A stretch of 64,000 bases of DNA from Sulfurospirillum arsenophilum NBRC 109478 (GTDB taxonomy: Bacteria; Campylobacterota; Campylobacteria; Campylobacterales; Sulfurospirillaceae), in the NCBI RefSeq assembly GCF_000813345.1, contig NZ_BBQF01000003.1, positions 124,001 through 188,000 of the forward strand, in the 5' to 3' direction. A program made the translations under genes and the position numbers. Under the pieces are notes generated by a model, which saw only the letters and a program-made list of their open reading frames with translations, searched no databases and was not told the DNA's origin. Positions 1-7,783 of the stretch are shown here, piece by piece (positions within the stretch are counted from its first letter, which is position 1; the number at the start of each line of letters is the position of its first letter).

Positions 1-599
1 CAAAGTCTATTGTCGAGCATCGAGAGAATAAGGATGCGTTTACATGTAAGTCTGAACTTTTACATGTAAAGGGTTTAGGAGCCAAAGCCTACGAGCAATG
101 CGCAGGGTTTTTCCGCATTCGCGAGGGTAAAAGTGTGCTGGACAATACGGGCGTTCACCCTGAGAGTTACGTCATTGCTGGGCAACTTTTACTGCGCGAA
201 GATATAGCACAACTGAGCAAAGAGCAGATCATCGCGTTAGCCCGTGAGCATCGCATTGGTGAGGCGACGCTTCAAGACATCATCGCTGAGCTTTTAAAAC
301 CTGGTTTTGACCCAAGAGAAACATTGCCACCGATTGCATTTCGTTCTGACCTAACCGACATTAGTGAGTTAAGCGAAGGCTCCATTGTTTCAGGAGTAGT
401 GCGAAATATCGCCGATTTTGGGGCATTTGTGGACATTGGGCTGAAAAATGATGGACTCATTCACATCTCCCAAATGAGCGACAAACGCATCGCGCATCCG
501 TTGGAAGTTTTGAGCATCAACCAGCAGTTAACGCGTATTCGTGTCATCGAAGTGGACAAAGAAAAAGGCAAAGTCAGCCTTAGCCTCAAAGAGGTGTAA
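1..599 (+). CDS. tex: Tex-type transcription accessory protein, 3' part only
   Basis: The reading frame is open from base 3, so the gene enters from outside the window and only its last ~199 codons are visible. The start of the fragment has the helix-hairpin-helix segment typical of Tex (LLHVKGLGAKAYEQCAGF, then LDNTGVHPESY). The last ~72 residues form an S1 RNA-binding domain (GSIVSGVV, FGAFVDIG, GLIHISQMS, VSLSLKEV). Tex is a cytoplasmic nucleic-acid-binding protein linked to transcription. A GTG at 135 lies inside the conserved region and is not a real start. Two copies of the palindrome TTACATGTAA lie in the coding sequence at 40-49 and 60-69. The gene converges with the Ni/Co exporter, with a hairpin between them. 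Confidence 0.93.
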   Translation, partial: KSIVEHRENKDAFTCKSELLHVKGLGAKAYEQCAGFFRIREGKSVLDNTGVHPESYVIAGQLLLREDIAQLSKEQIIALAREHRIGEATLQDIIAELLKPGFDPRETLPPIAFRSDLTDISELSEGSIVSGVVRNIADFGAFVDIGLKNDGLIHISQMSDKRIAHPLEVLSINQQLTRIRVIEVDKEKGKVSLSLKEV

Positions 600-602
600 G
601 CG

Positions 603-633
603 TTTACATGTAAGGATTTTCCTTACATGTAAA
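603..633. terminator. 14-bp-stem hairpin between convergent tex and nicO genes
   Basis: TTTACATGTAAGGA (603-616) pairs perfectly with TCCTTACATGTAAA (620-633) across a 3-base loop. It lies between the tex stop (599) and the exporter stop (640), so it could end transcription from both sides. It has no long U-tract, only the AT-rich stem base. The same stem recurs at 34701-34731. Confidence 0.65.
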
Positions 634-639
634 AATCAC

Positions 640-1512
640 TTAGAGAAGATGGTGCAATCCCTGATAGCCGATATACAAGCCAACAAGCAAAATAAGTCCA
701 CCTGAAACATAAGGTGCTTTTTTAGCAAACTCCCCAAAGCCATTCCATTTTTGTGAAAGATGGCGCATACTCAGAGCGGCAATCACTCCTGATAAAACCA
801 GTGTTAGTGCAAGCCCCACGCTAAAAGCTAACACAAGCGCAACACCGAGCGTAAACTGTTTAAGTTGCAAACAGATGAGAAGCACTGTAATCGACGCAGG
901 GCAGGGAATAAGCCCACCTGTTAGTCCGAACAGTAAAATTTGCCAGTTGGTCACTTCTTTGTTTGAAAAACGCTTTTTAATATCTTTGGCGTGTGCAAGC
1001 TCATGCGGGTCATTGCAACTTCCAAGCTCTTCAAAGATGATCTCTTCTTTGCTGTGGTGATGATCGTGATGATGATCGTGATGATGATGCTCATCGTGGT
1101 CGTGGTCATGACTATGCTCATGCGAATGATGATGGTCGTCATGTTCATGGGCGCTAAAGCAGGCACGTTCATTTTTACGTGTTTGCCAAAGTGTCCACAG
1201 CGCAATGCCTACCATGATACAACCCGAAACAACTTCAAGATACGGCTCCACCGCTTCGGTTGCAAAGCGAGCGCCAAAATGCATACCCAAAAGTGCGATA
1301 GCCCAAACCACCGCAGTATGTGAAAGTGTAGCGGCAAGTCCGAGCATGATGGACTGTTTGACCGTTCCTTTAATGGCGATAATAAATGCCGCCATCATCG
1401 TTTTAGAGTGCCCTGGTTCTAGTCCATGCAGTGCGCCAAGGAGAATGGCACTGGGAAGAAAGAGCCACGCATTACCTGAACTGCTTTGAATAATTGAAGC
1501 GATATCCGTCAT
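640..1512 (-). CDS. Nickel/cobalt efflux protein, NicO/RcnA family
   Basis: This 290-residue inner-membrane protein has the RcnA-type signature HGLEPGHSKT at residues 29-38. A cytoplasmic loop at about residues 122-153 is extremely rich in His and Asp (roughly half histidine) and is the expected metal-binding loop. A second conserved membrane block, GGLIPCPAS, lies in the C-terminal half. Family members export Ni2+ or Co2+. The metal-sensing repressor gene lies 12 bp upstream on the same strand, so the two form an operon driven from about 1800-1830. RcnA-like function is well supported, but the metal cannot be read from the sequence. Long open frames on the opposite strand here only mirror the repeated His codons. 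Confidence 0.88.
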   Translation of the reverse strand: MTDIASIIQSSSGNAWLFLPSAILLGALHGLEPGHSKTMMAAFIIAIKGTVKQSIMLGLAATLSHTAVVWAIALLGMHFGARFATEAVEPYLEVVSGCIMVGIALWTLWQTRKNERACFSAHEHDDHHHSHEHSHDHDHDEHHHHDHHHDHHHSKEEIIFEELGSCNDPHELAHAKDIKKRFSNKEVTNWQILLFGLTGGLIPCPASITVLLICLQLKQFTLGVALVLAFSVGLALTLVLSGVIAALSMRHLSQKWNGFGEFAKKAPYVSGGLILLVGLYIGYQGLHHLL

Positions 1513-1524
1513 TTTTTTCCTTAT

Positions 1525-1794
1525 TTATAAGTATTTGGTTATTTGTTTAAACTCTTTGATAACATCGTCTGAACTAAGTGTTCCATCTTTTGCGGCACTA
1601 TCGAGACAATGGTCGATGTGATCGTGTATGAGTAATTTTTTAGCATTGGAGATGGCTTTTTCTACAGCATGGAGTTGTTGCGCTATCTCAGAGCAGTTAC
1701 GCTCTTTCTCGATCATTGTCATAATGCTTTTAAGGTGTCCATTGGCTCTTTTGAGGCGTTTGAGTATATCTTCGTGTGAAAGATGTTGCGACAT
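1525..1794 (-). CDS. CsoR/RcnR-family metal-sensing repressor
   Basis: This 89-residue all-helical DUF156 protein represses its target until metal binds. Cys34, His59 and Cys63 have the Cys-x24-His-x3-Cys spacing of the CsoR/InrS ligand set. RcnR has His at the third position. His4 and His7 near the N-terminus could add a nickel ligand as in InrS. The gene directly precedes the Ni/Co exporter, and an inverted repeat with a -10-like TATAAT lies just upstream, so autoregulation is likely. Context argues for Ni or Co, while the ligand set alone would also suit Cu(I). Confidence 0.88.
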   Translation of the reverse strand: MSQHLSHEDILKRLKRANGHLKSIMTMIEKERNCSEIAQQLHAVEKAISNAKKLLIHDHIDHCLDSAAKDGTLSSDDVIKEFKQITKYL

Positions 1795-1798
1795 GAGT

Positions 1799-1828
1799 AT
1801 ATCCTATCCTATGGGGTAGGATATTATA
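1799..1828 (-). promoter_or_regulatory. Operator/-10 region of the metal-repressor operon
   Basis: ATATCCTA (1799-1806) and TAGGATAT (1817-1824) form an 8-bp inverted repeat around TCCTATGGGG. The G/C-run-within-AT layout resembles CsoR/InrS/RcnR operators. A minus-strand TATAAT at 1828-1823 overlaps its edge, suiting steric repression. Binding by the adjacent repressor is inferred. Confidence 0.55.
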
Positions 1829-1918
1829 GTTTAATGACACTTTGAAAAAATTGAAAGAGTTAACACATTGTTCACACAAAAGGACTACAATAATACAACG
1901 TTATTTAAAGGAGCTAAA

Positions 1919-2140
1919 ATGTATGGATATGAATGGATGGGGCATGGGTTTTTTATGCCGTGGATGATTATATTTCCGATGGTGATTTTAGTGCTCTTTA
2001 TGATGATGCGAGGGGGAAAATCATCTTGCCATCATCATGAAAAAGAAGACGAAGCGTTAGAAATTGCGCGCAAGCGTTTTGCGCGCGGTGAGATCGACGA
2101 AGAGACTTTTGAGAAGATCAAACAAAAACTTAATGCCTAA
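1919..2140 (+). CDS. Small membrane protein with C-terminal SHOCT domain
   Basis: The 73-residue product has one hydrophobic segment (about residues 10-27), a short Cys-His stretch (SSCHHHEKEDE) and a C-terminal SHOCT helix pair (ALEIARKRFARGEIDEETFEKI). SHOCT modules are short oligomerisation-type motifs of uncertain function. The ATG at 1919 is chosen because AAAGGAG precedes it at proper distance. An in-frame TTG-type start at 1868 has no ribosome site. The gene diverges from the metal-repressor operon, and its CHHH segment hints at metal contact, which is only inference. Confidence 0.75.
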   Translation: MYGYEWMGHGFFMPWMIIFPMVILVLFMMMRGGKSSCHHHEKEDEALEIARKRFARGEIDEETFEKIKQKLNA

Positions 2141-2143
2141 ATG

Positions 2144-3403
2144 TTAGCGTTGTGAGAGGGTTTTAGCCAATGCTCGCTGAATCCTCTCATACTGCGCATC
2201 AATAGGATGCCCTTGTGATTCAAGATTGGCAAGTGACTTCTCTGCATCTGCAAGTTTCTTTTCCCACACATAAATCTCTTTTTGCTTGTTTGCGAGAGTT
2301 AATTCTAGCTCTTTGCTTGACTTATGCAACTTGGCTTTTTGTTTTATAAGCGAATCTTCTTTTCTAAAAAGCTGTGCGATCAAGCTTTTGCGATCAAACA
2401 GTTTTTCTTCGCCATCTTCTAAAAACTTTACCTCTTTGGCATCGGTGTATTCGAGCCTGTCGATCGTTTGATGGATATGGTCTAACTTTTCATCTGCTTC
2501 TTCAAATGTTTTATGATCTTTTTGAATATGTTTACTTAGCTCTTTTTGTTCATTTCTGTAGGACTCAAGTTTCTTTTTAATGGAAATCAGATCATTGCGT
2601 CTATCATATAGTGTCTGTTTGGACTTTTTATGCTGAATCATTGTTGAGCGGATGGTTGTCATGTTCCATGCGCGGTTACTTTCATCCAAAATAGGGTTTG
2701 GTTTGTAACGATTTCCTTTAGCATCGATAGTCTCATGGATACCAAAATGGCTTAGAAAGTCGATGGCTTTTTTCTCTTGATTTGAAAAATGAAATAAAAT
2801 AACCTCTGCGATATAGAGCATCATTTTTTCAAATATTTCACGTAAAAGATAGTAACTAAGTCCCCTCACTTCGCGCAAATCTTCAAGTTCGCTGTACTCA
2901 ATGACAACGATGTCTGCAATGTTGACAAAGACAGGAATGAAAAGCGCACGAAATTCGGATGGATTAATTTTTTTGATATTAAGTGTGCTCTCTTCGGCAA
3001 AACGAAGAAGTTCCAGCATGCGCTCTTTATATTCGTTGTGTGGGAAAAACTGTTTTTTATACGCTTCAAGCGTCTCTTTGGGGACGCCACATGCTCTGCG
3101 ATCAGCACTATTTTCGGGTGCTTCTGCTTGGAAAAAAAGCTTGGCGTAAATGGCATTTTCTGTGTACAAAAAGAGGTCATTACTTGTGAGGGAGAGTTTT
3201 TTAGCCAACTTTTCATGCAAAAAGTCTTTGTACGTGTGGTACTTTTTAGGTAGTTTACAACCATGTAAAGCAGTCAAAACTTCTGCTAGGTCATCTTCTT
3301 CAAAGCGGTACAAAACATCCAAATACAAATATTCTTTAGGATTAAAAGTGTTTAAAAAATTTTCAATAGTTTTTTCAACGTGACTAAATGATGACTCTTC
3401 CAT
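2144..3403 (-). CDS. Conserved coiled-coil protein of unknown function
   Basis: I do not recognise this 419-residue protein. Residues 1-235 are mixed helical and soluble-looking, with FNPKEYLYLDVL near the start. From about residue 255 to the end it is Lys/Glu-rich with heptad-like spacing (for example QKELSKHIQKDHKTFEEADEK), suggesting a long coiled coil. There is no signal peptide, membrane segment or catalytic motif. It stands alone, 3 bp from the end of the convergent SHOCT gene. Codon use resembles the flanking core genes. Confidence 0.7.
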   Translation of the reverse strand: MEESSFSHVEKTIENFLNTFNPKEYLYLDVLYRFEEDDLAEVLTALHGCKLPKKYHTYKDFLHEKLAKKLSLTSNDLFLYTENAIYAKLFFQAEAPENSADRRACGVPKETLEAYKKQFFPHNEYKERMLELLRFAEESTLNIKKINPSEFRALFIPVFVNIADIVVIEYSELEDLREVRGLSYYLLREIFEKMMLYIAEVILFHFSNQEKKAIDFLSHFGIHETIDAKGNRYKPNPILDESNRAWNMTTIRSTMIQHKKSKQTLYDRRNDLISIKKKLESYRNEQKELSKHIQKDHKTFEEADEKLDHIHQTIDRLEYTDAKEVKFLEDGEEKLFDRKSLIAQLFRKEDSLIKQKAKLHKSSKELELTLANKQKEIYVWEKKLADAEKSLANLESQGHPIDAQYERIQRALAKTLSQR

Positions 3404-3466
3404 AATTTCCCTATTAGTTCAAAATCGGCCCTATTGTAGCTTAAAATAATAAAAGTTTGGTGACAA

Positions 3467-4387
3467 TTAGTGTTTAAAAAAAGAGCTAAGATGCTCTATG
3501 CAGCTATAACCCATCGCTAAAATACTCTCTTTGGAATTTCCACCAAGATGAGGAGTGCAAATAAGGTTGGGAAGGGCTATAAGCTCTTTATCTTGTGGTG
3601 GCTCGATCGCAAATGCTTCAAGTGCTGCGCCTGCAATTTCACCTGTTTGCAAAGCCACTTTGAGTGCTTCCTCATCGATGATTCCACCGCGCGCCGTGTT
3701 GATGATAAAGGCACTTTTTTTCATCGCTTTAAATGCATCGGCGGAGAATATATTTTTACTCTCAGGAGTGAGTGGCAGATGAATAGAAATGATGTCAGCT
3801 TCCTCTAAAATGCGCTCTTTTGTTGCATAAGTGATGCCATATTTTTGGGCTTCTGCCTCATCATGGGTACGATTGTAAACCAAAATAGTGCAGTGAAAAG
3901 GTGCCAAGAGTTCAACCACACGTTTAGCAATGTTGCCAAAGCCAAAAAGTCCGATGGTTTTACCGCTCAGTTCACTTCCACCATTGACTTTCCATGTGCC
4001 ATTTTTGAGAAGGGTGGTTGCAATGTGAAGGTTACGAATGAGCGAGAGCATAAACGAAAGCGTGATCTCAGCAACTGAATTGCTGTTGGTTCCGCCGCTC
4101 CAGCCTAAGACAATACCACGTTTTTTCATCGCTTCAAGGTCTAAATTATCCAGTCCCACGCCATAACGTGAAAGAATTTTAAGCTGCGGACAAGCGCTGA
4201 GTATCTCATCGTCTATCTCTTCACGTCCAACAACAGCACCATCGACCCCTTGTAAAAAAGCAATGAGATCTGCTTTTGTTTTTAACGTATTGTCGGCATT
4301 GTGTTTGATGTCACTAAAGTGGTTTCCAAGTGCTTGCATAAGCTCCGTTGAACGCGAGAAAAGTGGCGTGATAACAGCGATTTTCAT
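3467..4387 (-). CDS. D-isomer 2-hydroxyacid dehydrogenase, NAD-binding
   Basis: The 306-residue product has the two-domain fold of the D-2-hydroxyacid/phosphoglycerate dehydrogenase family. Visible landmarks are LSRYGVGLDNLD before the cofactor domain, the Rossmann loop GLFGFGNIAKR, NTARGGIIDEEAL with the substrate-binding Arg region, a Glu in ALEAFAIEPP and the catalytic His in TPHLGGNS. It would interconvert a 2-oxoacid and a D-2-hydroxyacid with NAD(H). The substrate is not evident. It lacks the ACT/regulatory domains of full SerA. The ATG at 4387 follows AAGGGAA. A longer frame reaching 4462 runs through a TTACATGTAA palindrome and is less likely. Confidence 0.85.
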   Translation of the reverse strand: MKIAVITPLFSRSTELMQALGNHFSDIKHNADNTLKTKADLIAFLQGVDGAVVGREEIDDEILSACPQLKILSRYGVGLDNLDLEAMKKRGIVLGWSGGTNSNSVAEITLSFMLSLIRNLHIATTLLKNGTWKVNGGSELSGKTIGLFGFGNIAKRVVELLAPFHCTILVYNRTHDEAEAQKYGITYATKERILEEADIISIHLPLTPESKNIFSADAFKAMKKSAFIINTARGGIIDEEALKVALQTGEIAGAALEAFAIEPPQDKELIALPNLICTPHLGGNSKESILAMGYSCIEHLSSFFKH

Positions 4388-4511
4388 GGAATATTCCCTT
4401 TTACATGTAAAGTATCTTATGTGAAAAAGTATAGCATGCTTTTTGGAAACTTTGCTTATCAAATTGGTCTATTTTCATTAAGACAATATTTACTTATAAA
4501 AGCTAGAATAG

Positions 4512-4524
4512 GATAATTATTATC
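4512..4524. promoter_or_regulatory. Fur-box-like palindrome
   Basis: GATAATTATTATC is a perfect 6-1-6 palindrome matching the core of the Fur consensus (GATAAT-N-ATTATC). It ends 3 bp before the AAAGGA ribosome site of the gene at 4539, where a bound repressor would block expression. Confidence 0.6.
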
Positions 4525-4538
4525 AACAAAGGAATTCT

Positions 4539-4973
4539 ATGAAATATTTTATACTTGCAGCAATGCTTCTTCTACCTTTTGGGCTTTTTGCTGATGCACT
4601 TAAAGAGGGTGCGCCTATCCAAGCGCCTGTCATCAAAGACCAGTTTGAAAAAAATGTGAGCATTACACCGCAAACCAAGCAGATTATTATTGCTTTTACA
4701 AAATCTCAAGGCGATGTAATGAAAGCCTTTTTTGAGGCAAATCCAAACTATTTAAGTGAAAATAGCGCACTTTACTTTATGGATGCAACCGCTGTTCCCA
4801 GCATGGTCATGAGCATGTTTATGATGCCAAAATTCAAAAAATATAACTATGCTATAGGGCTTTTGGAGAATGAAAAAGATGCGGGTTATTTCCCTAAAAA
4901 AGAGGATCGCATGACGGTTATTACACTCGATAACCTCAATGTCACTGCCATCTCTTTTCAAGAGAAACTCTAA
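4539..4973 (+). CDS. Exported protein of unknown function, probably iron-regulated
   Basis: This 144-residue protein begins with a clear Sec signal peptide (MKYFILAAMLLLPFGLFA) and a mature part of about 125 residues. The mature part contains no cysteine and no CxxC. Stretches such as TKQIIIAFTKSQGDVMKAFF and DATAVPSMVMSMF vaguely suggest a thioredoxin-like or peroxiredoxin-like fold without a redox site, which I cannot establish. The Fur-like palindrome immediately upstream suggests induction under iron limitation. The ATG follows AAAGGAATTCT. It is monocistronic and ends at a bidirectional hairpin. Confidence 0.7.
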   Translation: MKYFILAAMLLLPFGLFADALKEGAPIQAPVIKDQFEKNVSITPQTKQIIIAFTKSQGDVMKAFFEANPNYLSENSALYFMDATAVPSMVMSMFMMPKFKKYNYAIGLLENEKDAGYFPKKEDRMTVITLDNLNVTAISFQEKL

Positions 4974-4980
4974 TTTTTAG

Positions 4981-5008
4981 ATGATCAACGCTTAAAAGCG
5001 TTGGTCAT
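4981..5008. terminator. Bidirectional hairpin terminator
   Basis: ATGATCAACGCTT pairs with AAGCGTTGGTCAT (one G-U type mismatch) and is followed by TTTTTG on the + strand. It lies between two convergent genes and overlaps the end of the DUF779 gene. Confidence 0.7.
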
Positions 5009-5382
5009 TTTTGATCTTTTGGCAAGCTGTTATACTCCGCATCGCTAAAAATGCGTGACCGCGTGATAAACTGATATCCCAAATCTATCTCCAACGAAAA
5101 CGAGTTGCCAAAGGCAGCTTTCTCTTCTTTGACATCTAAAATAATTTGAGAGTAACGAAAGTATTCAAATTGGTCTTTGTCGATGTAAAATTCACACCCA
5201 CCCACATCACCCATTTTGATATTGCGTGAAGGAATGTGAAAATCACTTTTTGCATAACACATCGGTGCTGTGCCATCGCAACAGCCACCACTTTGGTTAA
5301 AGACCAGTTCACCATTTTCTTTTTTAAGTTTTTCGATAATAGTGAGGGCTTCGGGGGTTGCTACCAGTCGTTTGACTTCCAT
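5005..5382 (-). CDS. DUF779 protein accompanying aldehyde dehydrogenase
   Basis: The 125-residue product has the DUF779 hallmarks: FNQSGGCCDGTAPMCY with three clustered cysteines, then GDVGGCEFYID, QFEYFRYSQIILDV and a C-terminal TRSRIF. DUF779 genes are commonly found beside acetaldehyde-type aldehyde dehydrogenases, as here, where the dehydrogenase is directly upstream on the same strand. The biochemical role is unknown; the cysteines suggest metal or redox chemistry. The ATG at 5382 is chosen because AAAGGAG lies just before it, inside an alternative TTG-initiated extension to 5397. Confidence 0.85.
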   Translation of the reverse strand: MEVKRLVATPEALTIIEKLKKENGELVFNQSGGCCDGTAPMCYAKSDFHIPSRNIKMGDVGGCEFYIDKDQFEYFRYSQIILDVKEEKAAFGNSFSLEIDLGYQFITRSRIFSDAEYNSLPKDQK

Positions 5383-5398
5383 AATTTCTCCTTTCAAA

Positions 5399-5424
5399 CG
5401 TGCATGGTAGTAAGACCATGCACG
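5399..5424. other. Perfect 10-bp-stem hairpin upstream of the DUF779 gene
   Basis: CGTGCATGGT and ACCATGCACG are perfectly complementary across a 6-base spacer. The hairpin sits in the leader of the DUF779 gene, downstream of the aldehyde dehydrogenase. It could uncouple their expression or protect the upstream message. There is no U-tract in either direction. Confidence 0.55.
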
Positions 5425-5431
5425 CTGTAGA

Positions 5432-5520
5432 TAAAAGCACCAAAGGTGCGTGGGCTTTCTGTCGAGGAAAACCCAGTGTTAACGTAGTCTTTAGAGCTTT
5501 GCTTTAAAGACGTATTCAGA
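5432..5520 (+). repeat. Dispersed intergenic repeat, copy 1
   Basis: This ~90-bp stretch shares a 16-bp identical core (CCCAGTGTTAACGTAG) and extensive flanking similarity with the reverse complement of 29252-29354. Shared pieces include TAAAAGCACCAAAGGTGCG and TTTAGAGCTTTGCTTTAAA. It contains small palindromes (GCACC-AAA-GGTGC, GTTAAC). It lies between the aldehyde dehydrogenase and its DUF779 gene and encodes no protein. Confidence 0.75.
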
Positions 5521-5526
5521 CTTTAA

Positions 5527-7023
5527 TTAAAAGAATCCTAATTTATTTTTATTGTAAGACGTCAAGATGTTTTTAGTATGGCGATACGCGTTGAGCATCA
5601 TCATATGTGTCTCGCGACCGATGCCTGACTTTTTATAGCCACCAAAAGAGGCATGTGATGGGTAAAGATGGTAGCAGTTGACCCATACACGTCCCGCTTC
5701 AATACCACGTGACATGCTGTGGAGTTGATGTGCGTCTCTTGACCACACGCCTGAGCCTAGACCATAAATTGTGTCATTGGCGATGGCAAGCGCTTCGGCT
5801 TCATCTTTAAAGGTTGTTACACATAGTACGGGTCCAAAAATCTCTTCTTGGAAGATACGCATTTTGTTGTGACCTTTGAAGATGGTTGGTTGAATGTAAT
5901 TACCTTTTGGAAAAGTTTTGTTTTTATACTCAGCTCCACCGATAAGGCATTCAGCCCCTTCTTCTTTACCAATACGAATATAATCCAAGATTTTTTCTTT
6001 TTGATTCACTGAAGCTTGTGCTCCCATTTTCGTGGTTGGATCAAGAGGGTTTTCTTGGCTAATCGCTTTAACACGCTCTAAAACACGTTTCATAAACGGC
6101 TCATAGATAGACTCTTGAATAAGGGCTCGTGATGGGCATGTGCAGACTTCGCCGCTGTTAAAGGCAAAGAGTACGAGTCCTTCGATCGCTTTGTCAAAAA
6201 ATTCATCGTCTTTAGCCATGATAGACTCAAAGAAAACGTTAGGAGATTTACCACCCAGTTCGAGTGTGGAAGGGATGATGTTTTCAGTGGCGTACTGCAT
6301 GATGAGCTGACCTGTAGTTGTCTCACCCGTAAAGCCTACTTTTTTGATGTCAGGGTGCGTTGAGAGGTGCTTACCAATCTTTCCACCCGCACCGTTAATG
6401 ATGTTAATAACACCTTTTGGTAACACGTCTTGGATGGTTTCCATTAAAAGTAAGATAGACATTGGTGTTGCACTGGCTGGTTTTAAGACAACGCAGTTAC
6501 CAGCGGCAATTGCAGGAGCGATTTTCCATGCTGCCATCAAGAGAGGGAAGTTCCATGGAATGATTTGTGCGACAACACCCAAAGGCTCGTGGATTTCTTG
6601 AGAAATCGTATTTTCATCAAGGTCTGCTACGGTTCCTGCTTCGCCACGAATGACAGAGGCAAAGTATCTAAAGTGATCAATCACCAAAGGAACATCTGCA
6701 TTTAAAGTTTCGCGAATCGCTTTACCATTGTCGAGTGTCTCAGCAATCGCGAGTGCTTCGAGATTTGCTTCAATTTTATCAGCAATTTTATTTAGGAGTG
6801 TACTTCTTTCAATAACAGAAGTGTGCTTGTAAGATTCAAAGGCTTTTACGCCAGCTGCAACCGCTGCATCAACATCTGCGGGAGTAGAACGAGGGATTTT
6901 GGTTAAAAGTTCGCCATCAACGGGGGAAAGATTGTCAAAATATTCACCGCTAAGAGGTGGAACCCACTCACCACCAATAAAGTTTTCATAACGAGGTTTG
7001 TACGTTGGTTTAGAATATGCCAT
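5527..7023 (-). CDS. NAD-dependent aldehyde dehydrogenase, acetaldehyde (ExaC/AldB) type
   Basis: The 498-residue length is standard for the family. The oxyanion Asn lies in PWNFP (residue 158), the cofactor Lys in LKPA (181), the general base Glu255 in LELGGKSPN and the nucleophile Cys294 in GEVCTCPSRA. The GEVCTCPSR form is typical of the ExaC/acetaldehyde group. It oxidises short aldehydes to acids in the cytoplasm. The downstream DUF779 gene is its usual partner. The start ATG at 7023 follows AAGAAAGGTGCAAAA. A palindrome (AGATAA-AAA-TTATCT, 7051-7065) lies in its leader. Confidence 0.92.
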   Translation of the reverse strand: MAYSKPTYKPRYENFIGGEWVPPLSGEYFDNLSPVDGELLTKIPRSTPADVDAAVAAGVKAFESYKHTSVIERSTLLNKIADKIEANLEALAIAETLDNGKAIRETLNADVPLVIDHFRYFASVIRGEAGTVADLDENTISQEIHEPLGVVAQIIPWNFPLLMAAWKIAPAIAAGNCVVLKPASATPMSILLLMETIQDVLPKGVINIINGAGGKIGKHLSTHPDIKKVGFTGETTTGQLIMQYATENIIPSTLELGGKSPNVFFESIMAKDDEFFDKAIEGLVLFAFNSGEVCTCPSRALIQESIYEPFMKRVLERVKAISQENPLDPTTKMGAQASVNQKEKILDYIRIGKEEGAECLIGGAEYKNKTFPKGNYIQPTIFKGHNKMRIFQEEIFGPVLCVTTFKDEAEALAIANDTIYGLGSGVWSRDAHQLHSMSRGIEAGRVWVNCYHLYPSHASFGGYKKSGIGRETHMMMLNAYRHTKNILTSYNKNKLGFF

Positions 7024-7050
7024 TTTTGCACCTTTCTTGATAGAATTATA

Positions 7051-7065
7051 AGATAAAAATTATCT
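7051..7065. promoter_or_regulatory. 6-3-6 palindrome in the aldehyde dehydrogenase leader
   Basis: AGATAA-AAA-TTATCT is a perfect inverted repeat 28 bp upstream of the start codon. It could be an operator. It is AT-rich, so chance is possible, and no regulator can be named. Confidence 0.3.
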
Positions 7066-7158
7066 CTTTAGAAACTCTATTCCACAAAGCTTTAACAACA
7101 AAGACAAAGCATGAACTAACTATTTATTTTAGGGTGGATTAAATATTGAGTGAAAACC

Positions 7159-7635
7159 CTATTTTAGGTACTTGAAGCATTCTTCAAAGCTAGAAGCTAC
7201 CACACTATGCGAAAACATAAGATTGTGCGTAAGCCCAAAGTCTTCGATAGCCATACCTGAGGCGTCACAATTGGTATCACCCAAATTTAGAATAGATTGG
7301 GTTTTCTCTTTGAGGGGGCGAAGATCAGTAGAATAGGCTAAAACATGTTTGCCTAATCCTTGTGCAAAACCTACTTCCCAAACCGTGCCACTGTCGGGTT
7401 CAGGACCTCGAAAGGGCGAAAGATTGGCAATGACGATGTCACATTCGTGAATCATGGCTTGATTTGCAAGACGAATCGCAGTTGCGATCTCTTTGAGATT
7501 GCTCCCCTCAATAGTATTGTCAAGTGGAAAAAGCCCTTCGTAACCATACTTTGTACAGAGAAGCTTATGAGCATTGCCAACTTCAAGCGCATTGGGTAAA
7601 AAGACTTCAGGACCAGCAAGATAGATTTTTTGCAT
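7159..7635 (-). CDS. Nucleoside 2-deoxyribosyltransferase family protein
   Basis: The 158-residue protein matches the family that cleaves or transfers the 2-deoxyribosyl group of deoxynucleosides. Visible landmarks are the N-terminal YLAGPEVFLPNA, the central DIVIANLSPFRGPEPDSGT and WEVGFAQGLGK with the presumed catalytic Glu, and a C-terminal NLMFSHS. It is a single gene with its own start (ATG at 7635 after AAGGAAATCTTT). It is the last gene before the island boundary and is core in base composition. Confidence 0.85.
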   Translation of the reverse strand: MQKIYLAGPEVFLPNALEVGNAHKLLCTKYGYEGLFPLDNTIEGSNLKEIATAIRLANQAMIHECDIVIANLSPFRGPEPDSGTVWEVGFAQGLGKHVLAYSTDLRPLKEKTQSILNLGDTNCDASGMAIEDFGLTHNLMFSHSVVASSFEECFKYLK

Positions 7636-7726
7636 GAAAGATTTCCTTGAATAAGAAGCAATCGTAAAAATATTGAGATTGTAACATAGAAGAAGTGTTA
7701 AATTTTTTAGAAGGAAAATAAAAGAG

Positions 7727-7783
7727 TGGTGCTGATAAAGAGACTCGAACTCCCATGCCTCTCGGTACCAGATCCTAAGTCCG
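7727..7783 (-). repeat. Displaced 3' part of tRNA-Leu: island attachment-site duplicate
   Basis: Bases 7727-7780 match 17552-17605 (CCA end to anticodon loop of the intact tRNA-Leu gene) at all but two positions. The similarity stops after the anticodon region, so no functional tRNA can form. One mismatch (7733) falls in the acceptor stem. The copy is in the same orientation as the intact gene, as expected for the attachment site left when an element integrates into the 3' end of a tRNA gene. Confidence 0.88.

Noticed and set aside
135-599. A short separate gene starting at GTG 135
   Set aside because: The frame continues upstream with conserved Tex sequence, so this is the end of a gene that begins outside the window.
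1100-1160. Tandem-like ATGATG/GTGATC repeats suggesting a CRISPR or microsatellite
   Set aside because: These are His and Asp codons of the exporter loop. No direct repeat-spacer structure is present here or elsewhere in the window.
951-1323. Several open frames on both strands within the Ni/Co exporter gene
   Set aside because: They are mirror images of the repeated His/Asp codons of the metal-binding loop and give low-complexity Met/Val/Ile or His-type products without ribosome sites.
7727-7783. A functional second tRNA-Leu
   Set aside because: Only the 3' part is present. The D-arm and the 5' half of the acceptor and anticodon stems are missing, and one acceptor-stem base is changed.
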